Notes: a model not told the origin generated them from the letters alone. 64,000 bases of DNA from Inhella crocodyli (GCF_004004565.1 NZ_SACM01000002.1:1-64000), one strand, 5' to 3'; counted from the stretch's first letter, positions 16,798-25,512 are shown. Translations and numbers: made by a program.

Positions 16798-17220
16798 TCA
16801 ACTGCAGACGATGGCGCCCGAGGCGATGAGTTCGTCGAACAGGCTGGCGATGGCGGCACCACTCATCGCGTAGGGATCGAGCTTGGCACTGGCCCCGTAC
16901 TTCAGCACCAGGCCGGGGTTCAGGCGCTGCAGGTTCACCTGGCCCATGGTCCAGCCCGCAAAGCGCCGTTCTGCCACTTCTTCGTAGGCCAAAAGGGTCA
17001 CGTCGCGGTGGCGGGGGTCGCTCACCACGCGGTTGTAGAGCGCATTGACCGCGTCACGCCCGCCTTCGAGCACCTGGATGAACACGCCATCGGCATGGCA
17101 CAGCAGGCCAGTGATGCCGTTGGCCGGGTTGTGCTGGCGCGACTGGCGCAGCACCGTGGCCAGGTCGCCCTCGCCGAACTGAGCGCCCACGCGGCTGGCG
17201 TAAATCAAGCGAACGAGCAT
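16798..17220 (-). CDS. Short BLUF-domain blue-light sensor
   Basis: A 140-residue single-domain BLUF protein that should bind FAD and sense blue light. Key positions are visible: Tyr7 in RLIYAS (the photoactive Tyr), the Asn in NPANGITGLL (about 31-40), Gln in FIQVLEG (about 47-53), and Trp in FAGWTMG (about 87-93). It carries only a short helical C-terminal tail and no output domain, so it must act through a partner. It begins two bases after folE ends and is almost certainly co-transcribed with it. Whether light regulates pterin synthesis is unproven. Confidence 0.93.
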   Translation of the reverse strand: MLVRLIYASRVGAQFGEGDLATVLRQSRQHNPANGITGLLCHADGVFIQVLEGGRDAVNALYNRVVSDPRHRDVTLLAYEEVAERRFAGWTMGQVNLQRLNPGLVLKYGASAKLDPYAMSGAAIASLFDELIASGAIVCS

Positions 17221-17222
17221 GG

Positions 17223-17930
17223 TCAGTCTTTCTTCGACAGCAGGGAGAGGAACTCGCGGCGCAGGTTGGCGTCCTTCAAGAAGGCCCCGCGCATCACGGA
17301 ATTGGTCATCTTCGATTCGGTGTCCTTGACGCCGCGCCAGGCCATGCAGAAGTGGTCGGCCTCCATCACGATGGCCAGGCCATCGGGCTGCACGCGCTCT
17401 TGCAGTTCGTTGGCCAGCATGGTCACGGCCTCTTCCTGGATCTGCGGACGGCTCATGATCCAGTCGGCCAGGCGCACGTACTTCGACAGGCCGATCAGGT
17501 TGCTGTGCTCGTTGGGCAGCAGGCCGATCCAGACCTTGCCCATGATGGGGCACAGGTGGTGCGAGCAGGCGCTGCGCACGGTGATGGGGCCCACGATCAT
17601 CAGCTCGTTGAGTCGCGTCACGTTGGGGAACTCGGTGACGCTGGGCGCGGGCTTGTAGCGGCCGGCGAAGACCTCGCGCACGAACATCTTGGCCACGCGT
17701 TTGGCCGTTTCGTTCGTGTTGTGGTCGCTGTCCGTGTCGATCACCAGGGCCCGCAGCACGCCTTGCAGTTGCTGCTGCACCTCGGCCTGCAGGGCATCGA
17801 GTTCGCCGTCTTCGATGAAGTCGGCGATGTTGTCGTTGGCGTGGTGGCGGCAGCCGGCGCTGACGAGTCGGTAGCGGATGCGCTCCGACACCGGCGCGTC
17901 GTCGCCCGGGGGGGTGGTGAGGTCGCTCAT
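17223..17930 (-). CDS. folE: GTP cyclohydrolase I
   Basis: A 235-residue enzyme making 7,8-dihydroneopterin triphosphate from GTP, the entry point for folate and also for queuosine. Zinc ligands and catalytic residues lie in RSACSHHLCPIMGK (Cys122, His124, His125), with the second Cys in ADHFCMAWRGVKD near residue 193. The conserved GLSKYVRLADW follows the zinc loop. Length is typical. Upstream gene of a two-gene unit with the BLUF sensor and divergent from rsmB (38-base gap). Confidence 0.96.
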   Translation of the reverse strand: MSDLTTPPGDDAPVSERIRYRLVSAGCRHHANDNIADFIEDGELDALQAEVQQQLQGVLRALVIDTDSDHNTNETAKRVAKMFVREVFAGRYKPAPSVTEFPNVTRLNELMIVGPITVRSACSHHLCPIMGKVWIGLLPNEHSNLIGLSKYVRLADWIMSRPQIQEEAVTMLANELQERVQPDGLAIVMEADHFCMAWRGVKDTESKMTNSVMRGAFLKDANLRREFLSLLSKKD

Positions 17931-17968
17931 GCGCCGATTGTGGAGGCCGGCTGCCTAAACTGCCCGCG

Positions 17969-19309
17969 ATGTCTGCCCAAAACCCCAGTCCGCCCCTCCA
18001 CACCCTGCTGCGCGAGGCCGCGCGCGCCGTGGCCGCCCTGCGCCAGGGCCGCAACCTCGACGCGGCGCTGGAGGCGGTCCCCGCCGCCCTGCGGGGCGGC
18101 GCGCAGGCCCTGGCCTACGCCGCCGTGCGACGTCAGGGCAGCGGCCTGGCGCTCATCAAGGCCTTGGTGCCCAAGCGGCCGGCGCCGCCGGTGGAAGGCT
18201 TGCTGCTGGTGGCCCTGGCGCAGTTGCGGGGCGGCGGCCAGCACGCCGAACACACGCTGGTCAGCCAGGCCGTTCAAGCGGCGCGGGCCTTGGCGGGGCC
18301 GCAGGCGGGCCTGGTCAACGCCGTGTTGCGCCGCTTCTTGCGGGAGCGGGAGGCCTTGGAGGCCGGTCTGCGGGGCGACGACGCCGTGCACGAGCACCCC
18401 GCGTGGTGGGTGCAGCGCCTGCGCCGCGATTGGCCCGCGCAGGCCGACGCGCTGCTGGCCCAGGCGCAGCAGTCGCCCCCGTTCACCTTGCGGGTGAACC
18501 GCCGCCGAAGCACTGTCTCGGCTTACTTGCAGGCCCTGGCCGAGGCCGGCCTCCACGGGCAGGCCCTGGGGCCGGCTTGGCCCGACGGCCTGTGGGTGGA
18601 CCCGCCGTGCCCGGTGCACCGCCTGCCCGGGTTCGCCGAAGGCTGGGTGTCGGTGCAAGACGCCTCGGCGCAGCGCGCCGCCCCGCTGCTTGTCGACGGA
18701 GAGGGCCGCCTCCCACCACTGCGACCGGGCGCCCGCGTGCTCGACGCCTGCGCCGCGCCGGGGGGCAAAACCGCCCACCTGTTGGAGTTGGGCGACTTCG
18801 ACCTGCTCGCACTGGACGCCGACGCCCAGCGCCTGCCCAAGGTGAACGAGACCCTGGCCCGCCTTCAGTTGCAGGCCCGCACGCAAGCGGCCGACGGCCG
18901 CGACGTGAGCGCCTGGTGGGACGGCCAGCCGTTCGACGCCATCTTGCTCGACGCCCCGTGCAGCGCCAGCGGCATCAACCGCCGCCACCCCGACGTGCGC
19001 TGGCTGCGTCGGGAGGCCGACCTGGCCGAACTGGCGCGCGTGCAAGCCGGGCTCTTGGACGCGCTGTGGCCGCTGCTGGCGCCGGGCGGTCGCTTGCTGT
19101 ACGCCACCTGCAGCCTGTTCGCGTCGGAGGGCCGTGAGGCCATTGCCGCGTTTTTGCAACGCCAGCCCAACGCCCAGGTGCTGCTGACCCCGGGCGAGCA
19201 CGGGCACCTCTTGGGGCTGCCAGACAATGCGCCCGGTTCGCCGGGCCTGCCGCCGGGCGACGGCTTTTTCTACACGCTGCTGCAGCGTCCTTCCGCCCCC
19301 AACGCCTGA
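17969..19309 (+). CDS. rsmB: 16S rRNA m5C967 methyltransferase RsmB
   Basis: 446 residues: an N-terminal NusB-like RNA-binding domain (about 1-140), a linker, and a class I SAM-dependent methyltransferase domain (about 200-446). Visible motifs are DACAAPGGKTAHLLEL (SAM motif I, about 257-272), the DAPCSASG Cys motif (about 328-335) and the catalytic YATCSLFASE (about 378-387). It methylates cytosine in the small-subunit rRNA. Gene order rsmB-DUF4390-ntrY-ntrX is typical of Burkholderiales; the next ORF begins at or just after its stop. Confidence 0.94.
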   Translation: MSAQNPSPPLHTLLREAARAVAALRQGRNLDAALEAVPAALRGGAQALAYAAVRRQGSGLALIKALVPKRPAPPVEGLLLVALAQLRGGGQHAEHTLVSQAVQAARALAGPQAGLVNAVLRRFLREREALEAGLRGDDAVHEHPAWWVQRLRRDWPAQADALLAQAQQSPPFTLRVNRRRSTVSAYLQALAEAGLHGQALGPAWPDGLWVDPPCPVHRLPGFAEGWVSVQDASAQRAAPLLVDGEGRLPPLRPGARVLDACAAPGGKTAHLLELGDFDLLALDADAQRLPKVNETLARLQLQARTQAADGRDVSAWWDGQPFDAILLDAPCSASGINRRHPDVRWLRREADLAELARVQAGLLDALWPLLAPGGRLLYATCSLFASEGREAIAAFLQRQPNAQVLLTPGEHGHLLGLPDNAPGSPGLPPGDGFFYTLLQRPSAPNA

Positions 19310-19314
19310 ACCCC

Positions 19315-19878
19315 TTGTTGCGTCGCCGCTCGTTCGCCGCTGCCCTGTTGTGCAGCCCCTGGTTGGGGGCGGCTTGGGCGCAGGCCGTGCTGGACGCCCC
19401 GGTGCAGGTGCAGCGCGACGACCGGACCCTGGAGCTGGCCTACAACCTGAAGCTGGAGCTGCCCCGGACCTTGGCCGATGCGCTGCAGCGCGGCGTGCCC
19501 TTGCACTTCGTGGTCGAGGCCCGCGTGCGGCGGGTGCGCTGGTACTGGCGCGACGCCGTGGTGGCCGAGGGGCAGCGCGTCTGGCGCCTGAGCTACCAGC
19601 CGCTGACGCGGCAATACCGGGTGGCCGTCAGTAGGGGCCTGAGCCAGTCCTTTGACACCCTGGAAGACGCGCTGGCCGTGGTGCGGCGCGCAGGCCGCTG
19701 GCCATTGGACTTGCGCGACGACCCCAGCCTGGACGCCCAGTACGAGCTGGACTTCAGCCTGCGCTTGGACGTGTCGCAATTGCCCGGTCCCGTGCAGATC
19801 GGCCTGGGCACCCGCGCGGCCTTGGAGGCGACGCAAACGCGCCGCCTGCACCCCATGGAACTGGGGTTGGCCAGTTGA
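19315..19878 (+). CDS. DUF4390 exported protein
   Basis: A 187-residue protein with an N-terminal signal (MLRRRSFAAALLCSPWLGAA) and a beta-rich DUF4390 body: RTLELAYNLKLELPRTLADA, WYWRDAVVAEGQRVWRLSYQ, then GLSQSFDTLEDAL. Such proteins lie between rsmB and ntrY in betaproteobacteria; their function is unknown, with a guess that they modulate the sensor kinase. The start is uncertain: TTG at 19315 is given, but a CTG at 19306 overlapping the rsmB stop would give the common N-terminus MNPLLRRR. The stop overlaps the TTG start of ntrY. Confidence 0.85.
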   Translation: MLRRRSFAAALLCSPWLGAAWAQAVLDAPVQVQRDDRTLELAYNLKLELPRTLADALQRGVPLHFVVEARVRRVRWYWRDAVVAEGQRVWRLSYQPLTRQYRVAVSRGLSQSFDTLEDALAVVRRAGRWPLDLRDDPSLDAQYELDFSLRLDVSQLPGPVQIGLGTRAALEATQTRRLHPMELGLAS

Positions 19879-22172
19879 GCGGCCCCCCGGCTCCAGCGCC
19901 GGTGGAGCGGCGCAGCACCGCCGGGCGTTGGGCCTGGATGGTGTCGCTCTTGGCCGTGGCCACGGCCAGCGGCGCCTTGGCCTTCCTGCTGTCCATCGGC
20001 GCCACCACGCCGCAGGGCTTTTTCGAGCGCCACCAGGCGTGGCTGTACTGGGTCAACCTGGGCGTGGGCGTGCTGCTCGGCCTGGTGGTGCTGGTGGCGG
20101 CGGTGCGCCTCATGGTGCGCGTGCGGCGCGGTCGCTTCGGCGCCCAGTTGTTGGGGCGCTTGGCCTTGGTGCTGGCCGCCGTGTCGTTGTTGCCGGGCCT
20201 GCTGATTTATGGCGTGTCCTACGCCTTCGTGAACCGATCCATCGAGAGCTGGTTCGACGAGCGCCTGGCCAGCGCGCTGGAGGCGGGCCTGAACCTGGGC
20301 CGCGCCACCTTGGACAGCAAGGTGCAAGACCTGGGGGCGCAGGCGCGCGTGGGTGCGCAGCGCGTGGCCGACGAGGGCGGGGCCAGCCCGGCCTTGACCT
20401 TGGAGCGCCTGCGCGAGCAGTGGCTGGCCGAGCGGGTCGCCCTGCTCGGCCCCAACGGCCAGGTGCTGGCCGAGGTCAGCGACCTGCGCGACGCCACCGT
20501 GAGCCCCGGCTTGCAGCCGGCCGAACGCGTGGACCCTGCGCTCTTGCGACGGGCGGCCCGCGACGGCAGCACCGGCCGTGTCGAGGGCTTGGAGGACGAC
20601 GGCCACGGCGGGCGCCACGCCCGCATCCTGGTCGTGGCGGCGCTGCCGAACACGGGCATCAAGCTCACCGGCGACCAGCGCTACCTGATGGTGCTGCAGC
20701 CGCTGCCGGTGTCGCTGACGACCAACGCCCTGGCGGTGCAGACGGCCAGCCAGGAGTACCAGCGCCGCGTCTACGAGCGCGACGGCCTGCGCCGCATGTA
20801 CCTCGGCACGCTCACTTTGGTGCTGATCCTGGCGGTGTTCGTGGCCCTGCTGCTGGCCATCCAGCTGGGCAACGCCCTGGCCAAGCCCCTGGTGCTGCTG
20901 GCCGACGGCATGCGGCAGGTGGCCGGCGGCGACCTGACGCGCAAGCCCGTCATGAGCTCGCGCGACGAGCTCGGCGGCCTGACGCGGGCCTTTGCCGACA
21001 TGACCGACCAGCTCGGCCAGGCCCGCGAGCAGGCCCAGCAGTCCATGGCGGCCCTGGAGCAGGCGCGCGCGCGCTTGCAGACCCTGCTCGACAACTTGAC
21101 CGCCGGTGTCATCGTGTTCGACCGCGAGCAGCGCATCGCCAGCGTCAACGCCAGCGCCACGCGCATCCTGCGCCAGCCCTTGGCCGGCTTGGTCGGCGCG
21201 CCCCTGGACCAGCTGCCAGCGCTGGCGCCGCTGCACGCCCTGGTGTGGCCGCGCTTCGCCACCCTGACGGACGGGGCCGGCCCCGGCCTCGAGCACTGGC
21301 AGCTGGCCCAGGACCTGCCCCTGCCCAACCACCCCGCCCCCCTGACCCTGCTGCTGCGCGGGGCGCAGTTGCCCGACGGCCAGTGGTTGCTGGTGTTCGA
21401 CGACATCAGCGAGCTGGTGTCGGCCCAGCGCACCGAAGCCTGGGGCGAGGTTGCACGCCGCCTGGCGCACGAAATCAAGAACCCGCTCACGCCCATCCAG
21501 CTCTCGGCCGAGCGGCTGGAGCACCGGTTGGCCGCCAAGTTGGCCGAAGAGGGCGACCGCGCCATGCTCACCCGCTGCGTCGGCACCATCGTCAACCAGG
21601 TGCAGGCCATGAAGCAGCTGGTCAACGAGTTCCGCGACTACGCCCGCCTGCCCGCCGCCCGCCTGGCGCCGCTGGACCTCAACGCCCTGGTGCAGGAGGT
21701 CATGACCCTGTACCCCGACGCCATCGAACAAGGGCGCTTGCTGCCGCAGCTCGAACCCGGCCTGCCTTGGATCCAGGGCGATGCCAGCCAGCTGCGCCAG
21801 GTCATCCACAACCTGGTGCAGAACGGCCTGGACGCGGTGAGTGATCGCCCTGATGGCCGGGTTGTTGTAGATACGAAACAATCGCGCCACGACGATGGCT
21901 CGGTTCGCGCCGTGCGGTTGACCCTGACGGACAACGGTCCGGGGTTTGCCGAACAGGTGTTGAGCCGGGCCTTCGAGCCTTACGTCACCACCAAATCCAA
22001 AGGCACGGGCCTGGGCTTGGCGGTGGTCAAGAAGATCGCCGACGAGCACGCCGCTTCCATCCGTTTGAGCAATTTGCCACCGGCCCAAGAGCCCACTGCG
22101 AGCGACGCGCCCACGGGCGGCGCCCGCGTCTCACTCACCTTTTCCCAGTTGGCGCCCCAAGGCGCCGCCTAG
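19875..22172 (+). CDS. ntrY: NtrY-like sensor histidine kinase
   Basis: A 765-residue membrane kinase of a nitrogen/redox-type two-component system. Order: transmembrane segments at about 18-40, 53-75 and 95-118; an extracytoplasmic sensor region (about 119-305); transmembrane at about 310-333; HAMP (about 333-386); PAS (about 405-500); HisKA with phospho-acceptor His about 532 (RRLAHEIKNPLTPIQLSAER); and HATPase_c with N box HNLVQNGLDA and G box GTGLGLAVVKK (about 640-755). The start is TTG, overlapping DUF4390 by four bases. Its partner follows 11 bases downstream. Confidence 0.92.
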   Translation: MSGPPAPAPVERRSTAGRWAWMVSLLAVATASGALAFLLSIGATTPQGFFERHQAWLYWVNLGVGVLLGLVVLVAAVRLMVRVRRGRFGAQLLGRLALVLAAVSLLPGLLIYGVSYAFVNRSIESWFDERLASALEAGLNLGRATLDSKVQDLGAQARVGAQRVADEGGASPALTLERLREQWLAERVALLGPNGQVLAEVSDLRDATVSPGLQPAERVDPALLRRAARDGSTGRVEGLEDDGHGGRHARILVVAALPNTGIKLTGDQRYLMVLQPLPVSLTTNALAVQTASQEYQRRVYERDGLRRMYLGTLTLVLILAVFVALLLAIQLGNALAKPLVLLADGMRQVAGGDLTRKPVMSSRDELGGLTRAFADMTDQLGQAREQAQQSMAALEQARARLQTLLDNLTAGVIVFDREQRIASVNASATRILRQPLAGLVGAPLDQLPALAPLHALVWPRFATLTDGAGPGLEHWQLAQDLPLPNHPAPLTLLLRGAQLPDGQWLLVFDDISELVSAQRTEAWGEVARRLAHEIKNPLTPIQLSAERLEHRLAAKLAEEGDRAMLTRCVGTIVNQVQAMKQLVNEFRDYARLPAARLAPLDLNALVQEVMTLYPDAIEQGRLLPQLEPGLPWIQGDASQLRQVIHNLVQNGLDAVSDRPDGRVVVDTKQSRHDDGSVRAVRLTLTDNGPGFAEQVLSRAFEPYVTTKSKGTGLGLAVVKKIADEHAASIRLSNLPPAQEPTASDAPTGGARVSLTFSQLAPQGAA

Positions 22173-22183
22173 TCATTGCGCGC

Positions 22184-22876
22184 ATGGCAACCATCCTTGT
22201 AGTTGACGACGAACTCGGCATTCGCGGCCTGCTGTCCGACATCTTGGGCGACGAAGGCCACACGGTGGAGCTGGCCGAAAACGCGGCGCAGGCCCGGGCG
22301 GCCCGCGAGCGCAAGGCCCCCGACCTCGTGCTGCTCGACATCTGGATGCCCGACGTCGACGGCATCACCTTGCTCAAAGAGTGGAGCGGGGCCGGCCTGC
22401 TGACCATGCCCGTCATCATGATGAGCGGCCACGGCACGATCGACACCGCCGTGGAGGCCACCAAGCACGGGGCCATGGCCTTCCTCGAAAAGCCCATCAC
22501 CCTGCAAAAGCTGCTGCGCTCGGTGGAGTTGGCCTTGCAGCGCAACGCCCCGCGGCCGGCGCCGGCCGCCCCGGTGGTCAGCGGCTGGTCGCGGCCCGAC
22601 TTGGAGCCGGCGCCTTACGCCCCCATGGGCTCGGTCATCAACCACGCGGCGTTGCAGACCCCCACCGGCCCGTCGGCCGACCAAGTGTTCAACCTCGACC
22701 GCCCCCTGCGCGAGGCCCGCGACGCCTTCGAGCGCAGCTACTTCGAGTTCCACCTGGCCAAGGAAAGCGGCTCCATGACGCGCGTGGCCGAGAAGACGGG
22801 CCTGGAGCGCACGCACCTGTACCGCAAGCTCAAGCAACTCGGCGTCGACATCGGGCGCGCCAAGCGCAACGGCTGA
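22184..22876 (+). CDS. NtrX-like response regulator lacking the sigma-54 ATPase domain
   Basis: A 230-residue regulator: receiver domain (1-122; acidic VVDDE, phospho-Asp52 in LLDIWMPD, Thr/Ser MMSGHG, Lys in EKP) joined by a Pro/Ala linker (about 122-170) to a Fis-type helix-turn-helix (about 180-228; SMTRVAEKTGLERTHLYRKL). Full NtrX is about 450 residues with a central AAA+ domain; here that is absent with no sign of a frameshift, since the linker is continuous coding sequence. It therefore cannot activate sigma-54 promoters and may act as a simple DNA-binding regulator. Same arrangement is known in related Burkholderiales (from memory). Confidence 0.92.
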   Translation: MATILVVDDELGIRGLLSDILGDEGHTVELAENAAQARAARERKAPDLVLLDIWMPDVDGITLLKEWSGAGLLTMPVIMMSGHGTIDTAVEATKHGAMAFLEKPITLQKLLRSVELALQRNAPRPAPAAPVVSGWSRPDLEPAPYAPMGSVINHAALQTPTGPSADQVFNLDRPLREARDAFERSYFEFHLAKESGSMTRVAEKTGLERTHLYRKLKQLGVDIGRAKRNG

Positions 22877-22893
22877 CCGCGAAAACCCTGTGC

Positions 22894-22899
22894 TATAGT
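22894..22899 (+). promoter_or_regulatory. -10 element of tRNA-Phe promoter
   Basis: TATAGT lies 14 bases before the mature tRNA 5' end. A weak -35 (CTGACC at 22873-22878, overlapping the ntrX-like stop) is 15 bases upstream. The GC-rich run after it could act as a stringent-control discriminator. Confidence 0.5.
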
Positions 22900-22912
22900 C
22901 GCGGGCTTCCTC

Positions 22913-22988
22913 GGCCTGGTAGCTCAGTTGGTAGAGCAGCGGATTGAAAATCCGCGTGTCGGTGGTTCGATTCCGCCCCAGGCCACCA
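22913..22988 (+). tRNA. tRNA-Phe (anticodon GAA)
   Basis: A 76-base cloverleaf. The acceptor stem GGCCTGG pairs with CCAGGCC. The D-arm (GCTCAGTTGGTAGAGC), anticodon arm (GCGGATTGAAAATCCGC with GAA), T-arm with GTTCGATTC, discriminator A and an encoded CCA end are all present. Confidence 0.97.
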
Positions 22989-22996
22989 GATTAAGA

Positions 22997-23034
22997 ACAG
23001 CCCCGTCACGCAAGTGGCGGGGCTGTATGCTTTT
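22997..23034 (+). terminator. Rho-independent terminator after tRNA-Phe
   Basis: ACAGCCCCG (22997-23005) pairs with CGGGGCTGT (23018-23026) and is followed by tatgctttt. It ends tRNA transcription, and its position 6 bases before the stop end of the convergent hydrolase gene lets it serve that gene too. Confidence 0.75.
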
Positions 23035-23039
23035 CCCGG

Positions 23040-23870
23040 TCAGTTTGGGTCGTGCTCGGCGATGAAGGCCGCGATGGCCGCGTTCACGGGCTCGGGGTGC
23101 GTGACGGGTGCCATGTGGCCCGCACCGGGGATGTCGACCGTGCTCAGCGACGGGAGGACTTGGCGCAGTTGCGCGGCGACCCCCAGGGCCGAGGCGCGGG
23201 AGCGTTCGCCCGTCATCAGCAGGCAGGGGCAGGGCAGGCTCGCCCAGGCCCTCAGCGGCGTGGGCTCGCCGAACAAGGCTTGCCAATGGCCTTTGACCGC
23301 GGGCAGACCGGCTTGCAGGTTGGGGCGCTTGGCCTCGGGGGTGCTGGCGTAGCGACCCGCGCCCATCCAGTAGTCGACGAAGGCCTCGGTGGCGGCCTCG
23401 AGTTGGCCGGCGTCCAGCAGTTGCGTGGTGTGGCGGCTGATGGCGTCGATCTCGCGGGCCCCCTCGCTGTCGGGCGCGGCGGCCATCAGCAGGCTGAACA
23501 GCACGGGCTCGAAGAGGGTCAGCGAGGCCAGGCGGTCGGCGTGACGCAGCGCTGCGCGCAGCGCCACGGCGCCGCCGAAGGAATGGCCCACCAGGTGGAA
23601 GCGCGGGCCGGCGCGCTCGAACATCGCGGCCAGCGCGTCGACCTCGTCGTCCAAGCGCAGGGGGCGTTGGAAGTGCCAGGGCGCGGACTTGCCGCAGCCT
23701 TGCAGGTCGGGCGCCAGCACGCGGTGCTGGGCGCTGAGCGATTCCATCAGCGCCCGCCATTGGCTGGACGAGCTGGCGCTGGAGTGCAGCAGCACGACGG
23801 GCGTGCCGTCGTAGCCGGCCTCGCGCACGAAGGGGGAAGGAGCCAAAGGGAGGGAGGGCATGGCCAGCAT
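23040..23870 (-). CDS. Alpha/beta-fold hydrolase
   Basis: A 276-residue cytosolic hydrolase. Elements of the fold: VVLLHSSASSSSQW (oxyanion strand), DLQGCGKS, nucleophile elbow VGHSFGGAVAL (Ser about 96), a late acid (about 218, LLMTGERS region), and catalytic His in GAGHMAPVTHPE (about 252). The substrate is unknown; the family includes esterases, haloperoxidases and C-C bond hydrolases. ATG 23870 is used; an in-frame ATG three codons later is also possible. Follows the quinone oxidoreductase by 15 bases on the same strand. Confidence 0.88.
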   Translation of the reverse strand: MLAMPSLPLAPSPFVREAGYDGTPVVLLHSSASSSSQWRALMESLSAQHRVLAPDLQGCGKSAPWHFQRPLRLDDEVDALAAMFERAGPRFHLVGHSFGGAVALRAALRHADRLASLTLFEPVLFSLLMAAAPDSEGAREIDAISRHTTQLLDAGQLEAATEAFVDYWMGAGRYASTPEAKRPNLQAGLPAVKGHWQALFGEPTPLRAWASLPCPCLLMTGERSRASALGVAAQLRQVLPSLSTVDIPGAGHMAPVTHPEPVNAAIAAFIAEHDPN

Positions 23871-23885
23871 TCTGGCCGGCCAGGC

Positions 23886-24866
23886 TCAGCGCTGGGGCTC
23901 GATCACGACCTTGCCCACCACGCGGCGTTCGGCCAGGTCGCGCAGGGCTTGCGGGGTCTCGGCCAGTGCGTAGCGCCGGCTCACCAAGGGGCGCAACTGC
24001 CCGCCGCGCAGCCAGCCCATCAGCTCCTTCAGGCCCGCGCCCCAAGCCTGTGGCTCGCGCTTCAACCACTCGCCCCAAAACACGCCCACCAGGCTGGTGC
24101 CCTTGAGCAGCAGCAGGTTGAAAGGCAGGGCCGGGATCTCGCCGCTGGCAAAGCCCACCACGAGATAGCGGCCGCGCCAGGCCATGCCGCGCAGCGCGGG
24201 TTCGGCCAGCGCGCCGCCCACGGCGTCGTAAACCACGTCGACGCCGCGGCCCTCGGTCAGGACCTTGAGGCGATCGCGCAGGTTTTCAGTGCTGGTGTTG
24301 ATCACGGCATCGGCGCCGTGCGCCGTGCACACGGCGAGCTTCTCGTCGCTGCTGGCGGCGGCGATGACCTTGGCGCCAATGGCCTTGGCGATTTCCACCG
24401 CCGCCAGGCCCACGCCACCCGCGGCGCCCAGCACCAGCAGGGTCTCGCCGGGTTGCAGCGCGCCGCGGTCGCGCAAGGCGTGCCAGCTGGTGCCGTAGGC
24501 CAGGGTGAAGCTGGCGGCCAGCGCCGGGTCCAGCCCGGGCGGCAGCGGCATGAGCTGGTTGGCGGGCACCAGGGCCTCTTCGGCAAAGGCGCCCAGGCCG
24601 CTGAAGCCGACCACCGCTTGGCCGACTTGCAGGTGCGTCACGCCTTCGCCCACGGCCTCCACCACGCCCGCCAACTCGGCGCCTGGCGTGAAGGGCAGCG
24701 GCGGCTGCAGCTGGTATTTCTTCTGGACGATGAGCAGGTCGGGGAAGTTCACGCCCGCGGCTTGCACCTTCACGCGCACTTGGCCGGGGCCTAGCGCGGG
24801 GCTGGGCAGGGTTTGAACGGCGAGGTCCTCGGGCGGACCCCATTGGGTGCAGACGATGGCGCGCAT
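23886..24866 (-). CDS. NADPH:quinone oxidoreductase family protein (zinc-free MDR)
   Basis: A 326-residue medium-chain reductase. The N-terminal GroES-like domain has VKVQAAGVNFPDLLIVQ, where zinc-ligand Cys are absent, as in quinone oxidoreductases. The Rossmann motif LVLGAAGGVGLAAVEIAKAIGA is at about 143-164, and the C-terminal PLVSRRYALAETPQALRDL matches the family. It reduces quinones or enoyl compounds with NADPH. ATG 24866 fixes the normal N-terminus (MRAIVCTQWGPPEDLAV). Probably co-transcribed with the hydrolase downstream. Confidence 0.93.
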   Translation of the reverse strand: MRAIVCTQWGPPEDLAVQTLPSPALGPGQVRVKVQAAGVNFPDLLIVQKKYQLQPPLPFTPGAELAGVVEAVGEGVTHLQVGQAVVGFSGLGAFAEEALVPANQLMPLPPGLDPALAASFTLAYGTSWHALRDRGALQPGETLLVLGAAGGVGLAAVEIAKAIGAKVIAAASSDEKLAVCTAHGADAVINTSTENLRDRLKVLTEGRGVDVVYDAVGGALAEPALRGMAWRGRYLVVGFASGEIPALPFNLLLLKGTSLVGVFWGEWLKREPQAWGAGLKELMGWLRGGQLRPLVSRRYALAETPQALRDLAERRVVGKVVIEPQR

Positions 24867-24909
24867 GGGGGGGTATGTGGGCGAGGGATGGGTCGGGGCG
24901 CTGCTGGCG

Positions 24910-25512
24910 TCAGCTCTTGCGGTACCGGGCGATCCAATCGTCCAGCATCGCAGCCGTTGGTGGGGTGGAAAGGCGGTGAACCAGTTTCCGGATTTCTGCG
25001 TCGGGCAAGTCCCACCAGCGCAGCGTTCGCAATCGCTCGACGATGTCGGGTGGAAACCGGTGTCGGATGAGCCGGGCCGGATTGCCTGCAACGATGGAGT
25101 AAGGGGCGACGTCCTGCGTGACCACGGCGCGCGCTGCGACCACCGCGCCATCACCAATTCGCACGCCCGACATGATCGTGGCGCCGTCGCCGAGCCAGAC
25201 GTCGTTTCCGACGACCACGGCCCCATTCGTTGTCGGATGTCCCAGGACGTCACGACCGCCCAGTTGTTCCCCAAACACGTGGCCGAACGGGAAGGTGGTG
25301 ACCCAGTCGACGCGGTGGTTGCCCCCTAGAAACACCGTCACGCCTTGGCCGATCGAGCAAAAACTACCGATTTGCAAGGGCTCCCCCTCGCCCCATTGCT
25401 TGACCTGCAGGGTTTCGTACCCGTAGGTGTAGCGTCCGATGTCGACCACACTTGCGCCAGCCTGGCCCTTGAGGCCGTGGGTGTTGGTCTCTGAAGCGGG
25501 CGGCGTGCTCAT
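24910..25512 (-). CDS. CatB-type O-acetyltransferase (left-handed beta-helix)
   Basis: A 200-residue xenobiotic/sugar acetyltransferase of the hexapeptide-repeat family. The CatB-like core is visible: IGSFCSIGQGVTVFLGGNHR (about 47-66, with the catalytic His of GGNH), FPFGHVF, VVVGNDVWLGDGATIMSGV (about 100-118), and VAGNPARLIRHRF (about 142-154). It transfers acetyl from acetyl-CoA to a sugar or antibiotic hydroxyl. The ATG overlaps the stop of the large OGT-methyltransferase gene by four bases. The likely substrate is a sugar placed by that gene rather than chloramphenicol (inference). Confidence 0.9.
   Translation of the reverse strand: MSTPPASETNTHGLKGQAGASVVDIGRYTYGYETLQVKQWGEGEPLQIGSFCSIGQGVTVFLGGNHRVDWVTTFPFGHVFGEQLGGRDVLGHPTTNGAVVVGNDVWLGDGATIMSGVRIGDGAVVAARAVVTQDVAPYSIVAGNPARLIRHRFPPDIVERLRTLRWWDLPDAEIRKLVHRLSTPPTAAMLDDWIARYRKS

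Noticed and set aside
22184-22876. Frameshifted or truncated full-length NtrX
   Set aside because: The receiver, linker and Fis domain lie in one continuous frame with no duplicated or leftover AAA+ sequence nearby.
24910-25512. Chloramphenicol acetyltransferase (antibiotic resistance)
   Set aside because: CatB-like hexapeptide enzymes have many substrates, and tight coupling to a glycosyltransferase gene favours a sugar substrate.
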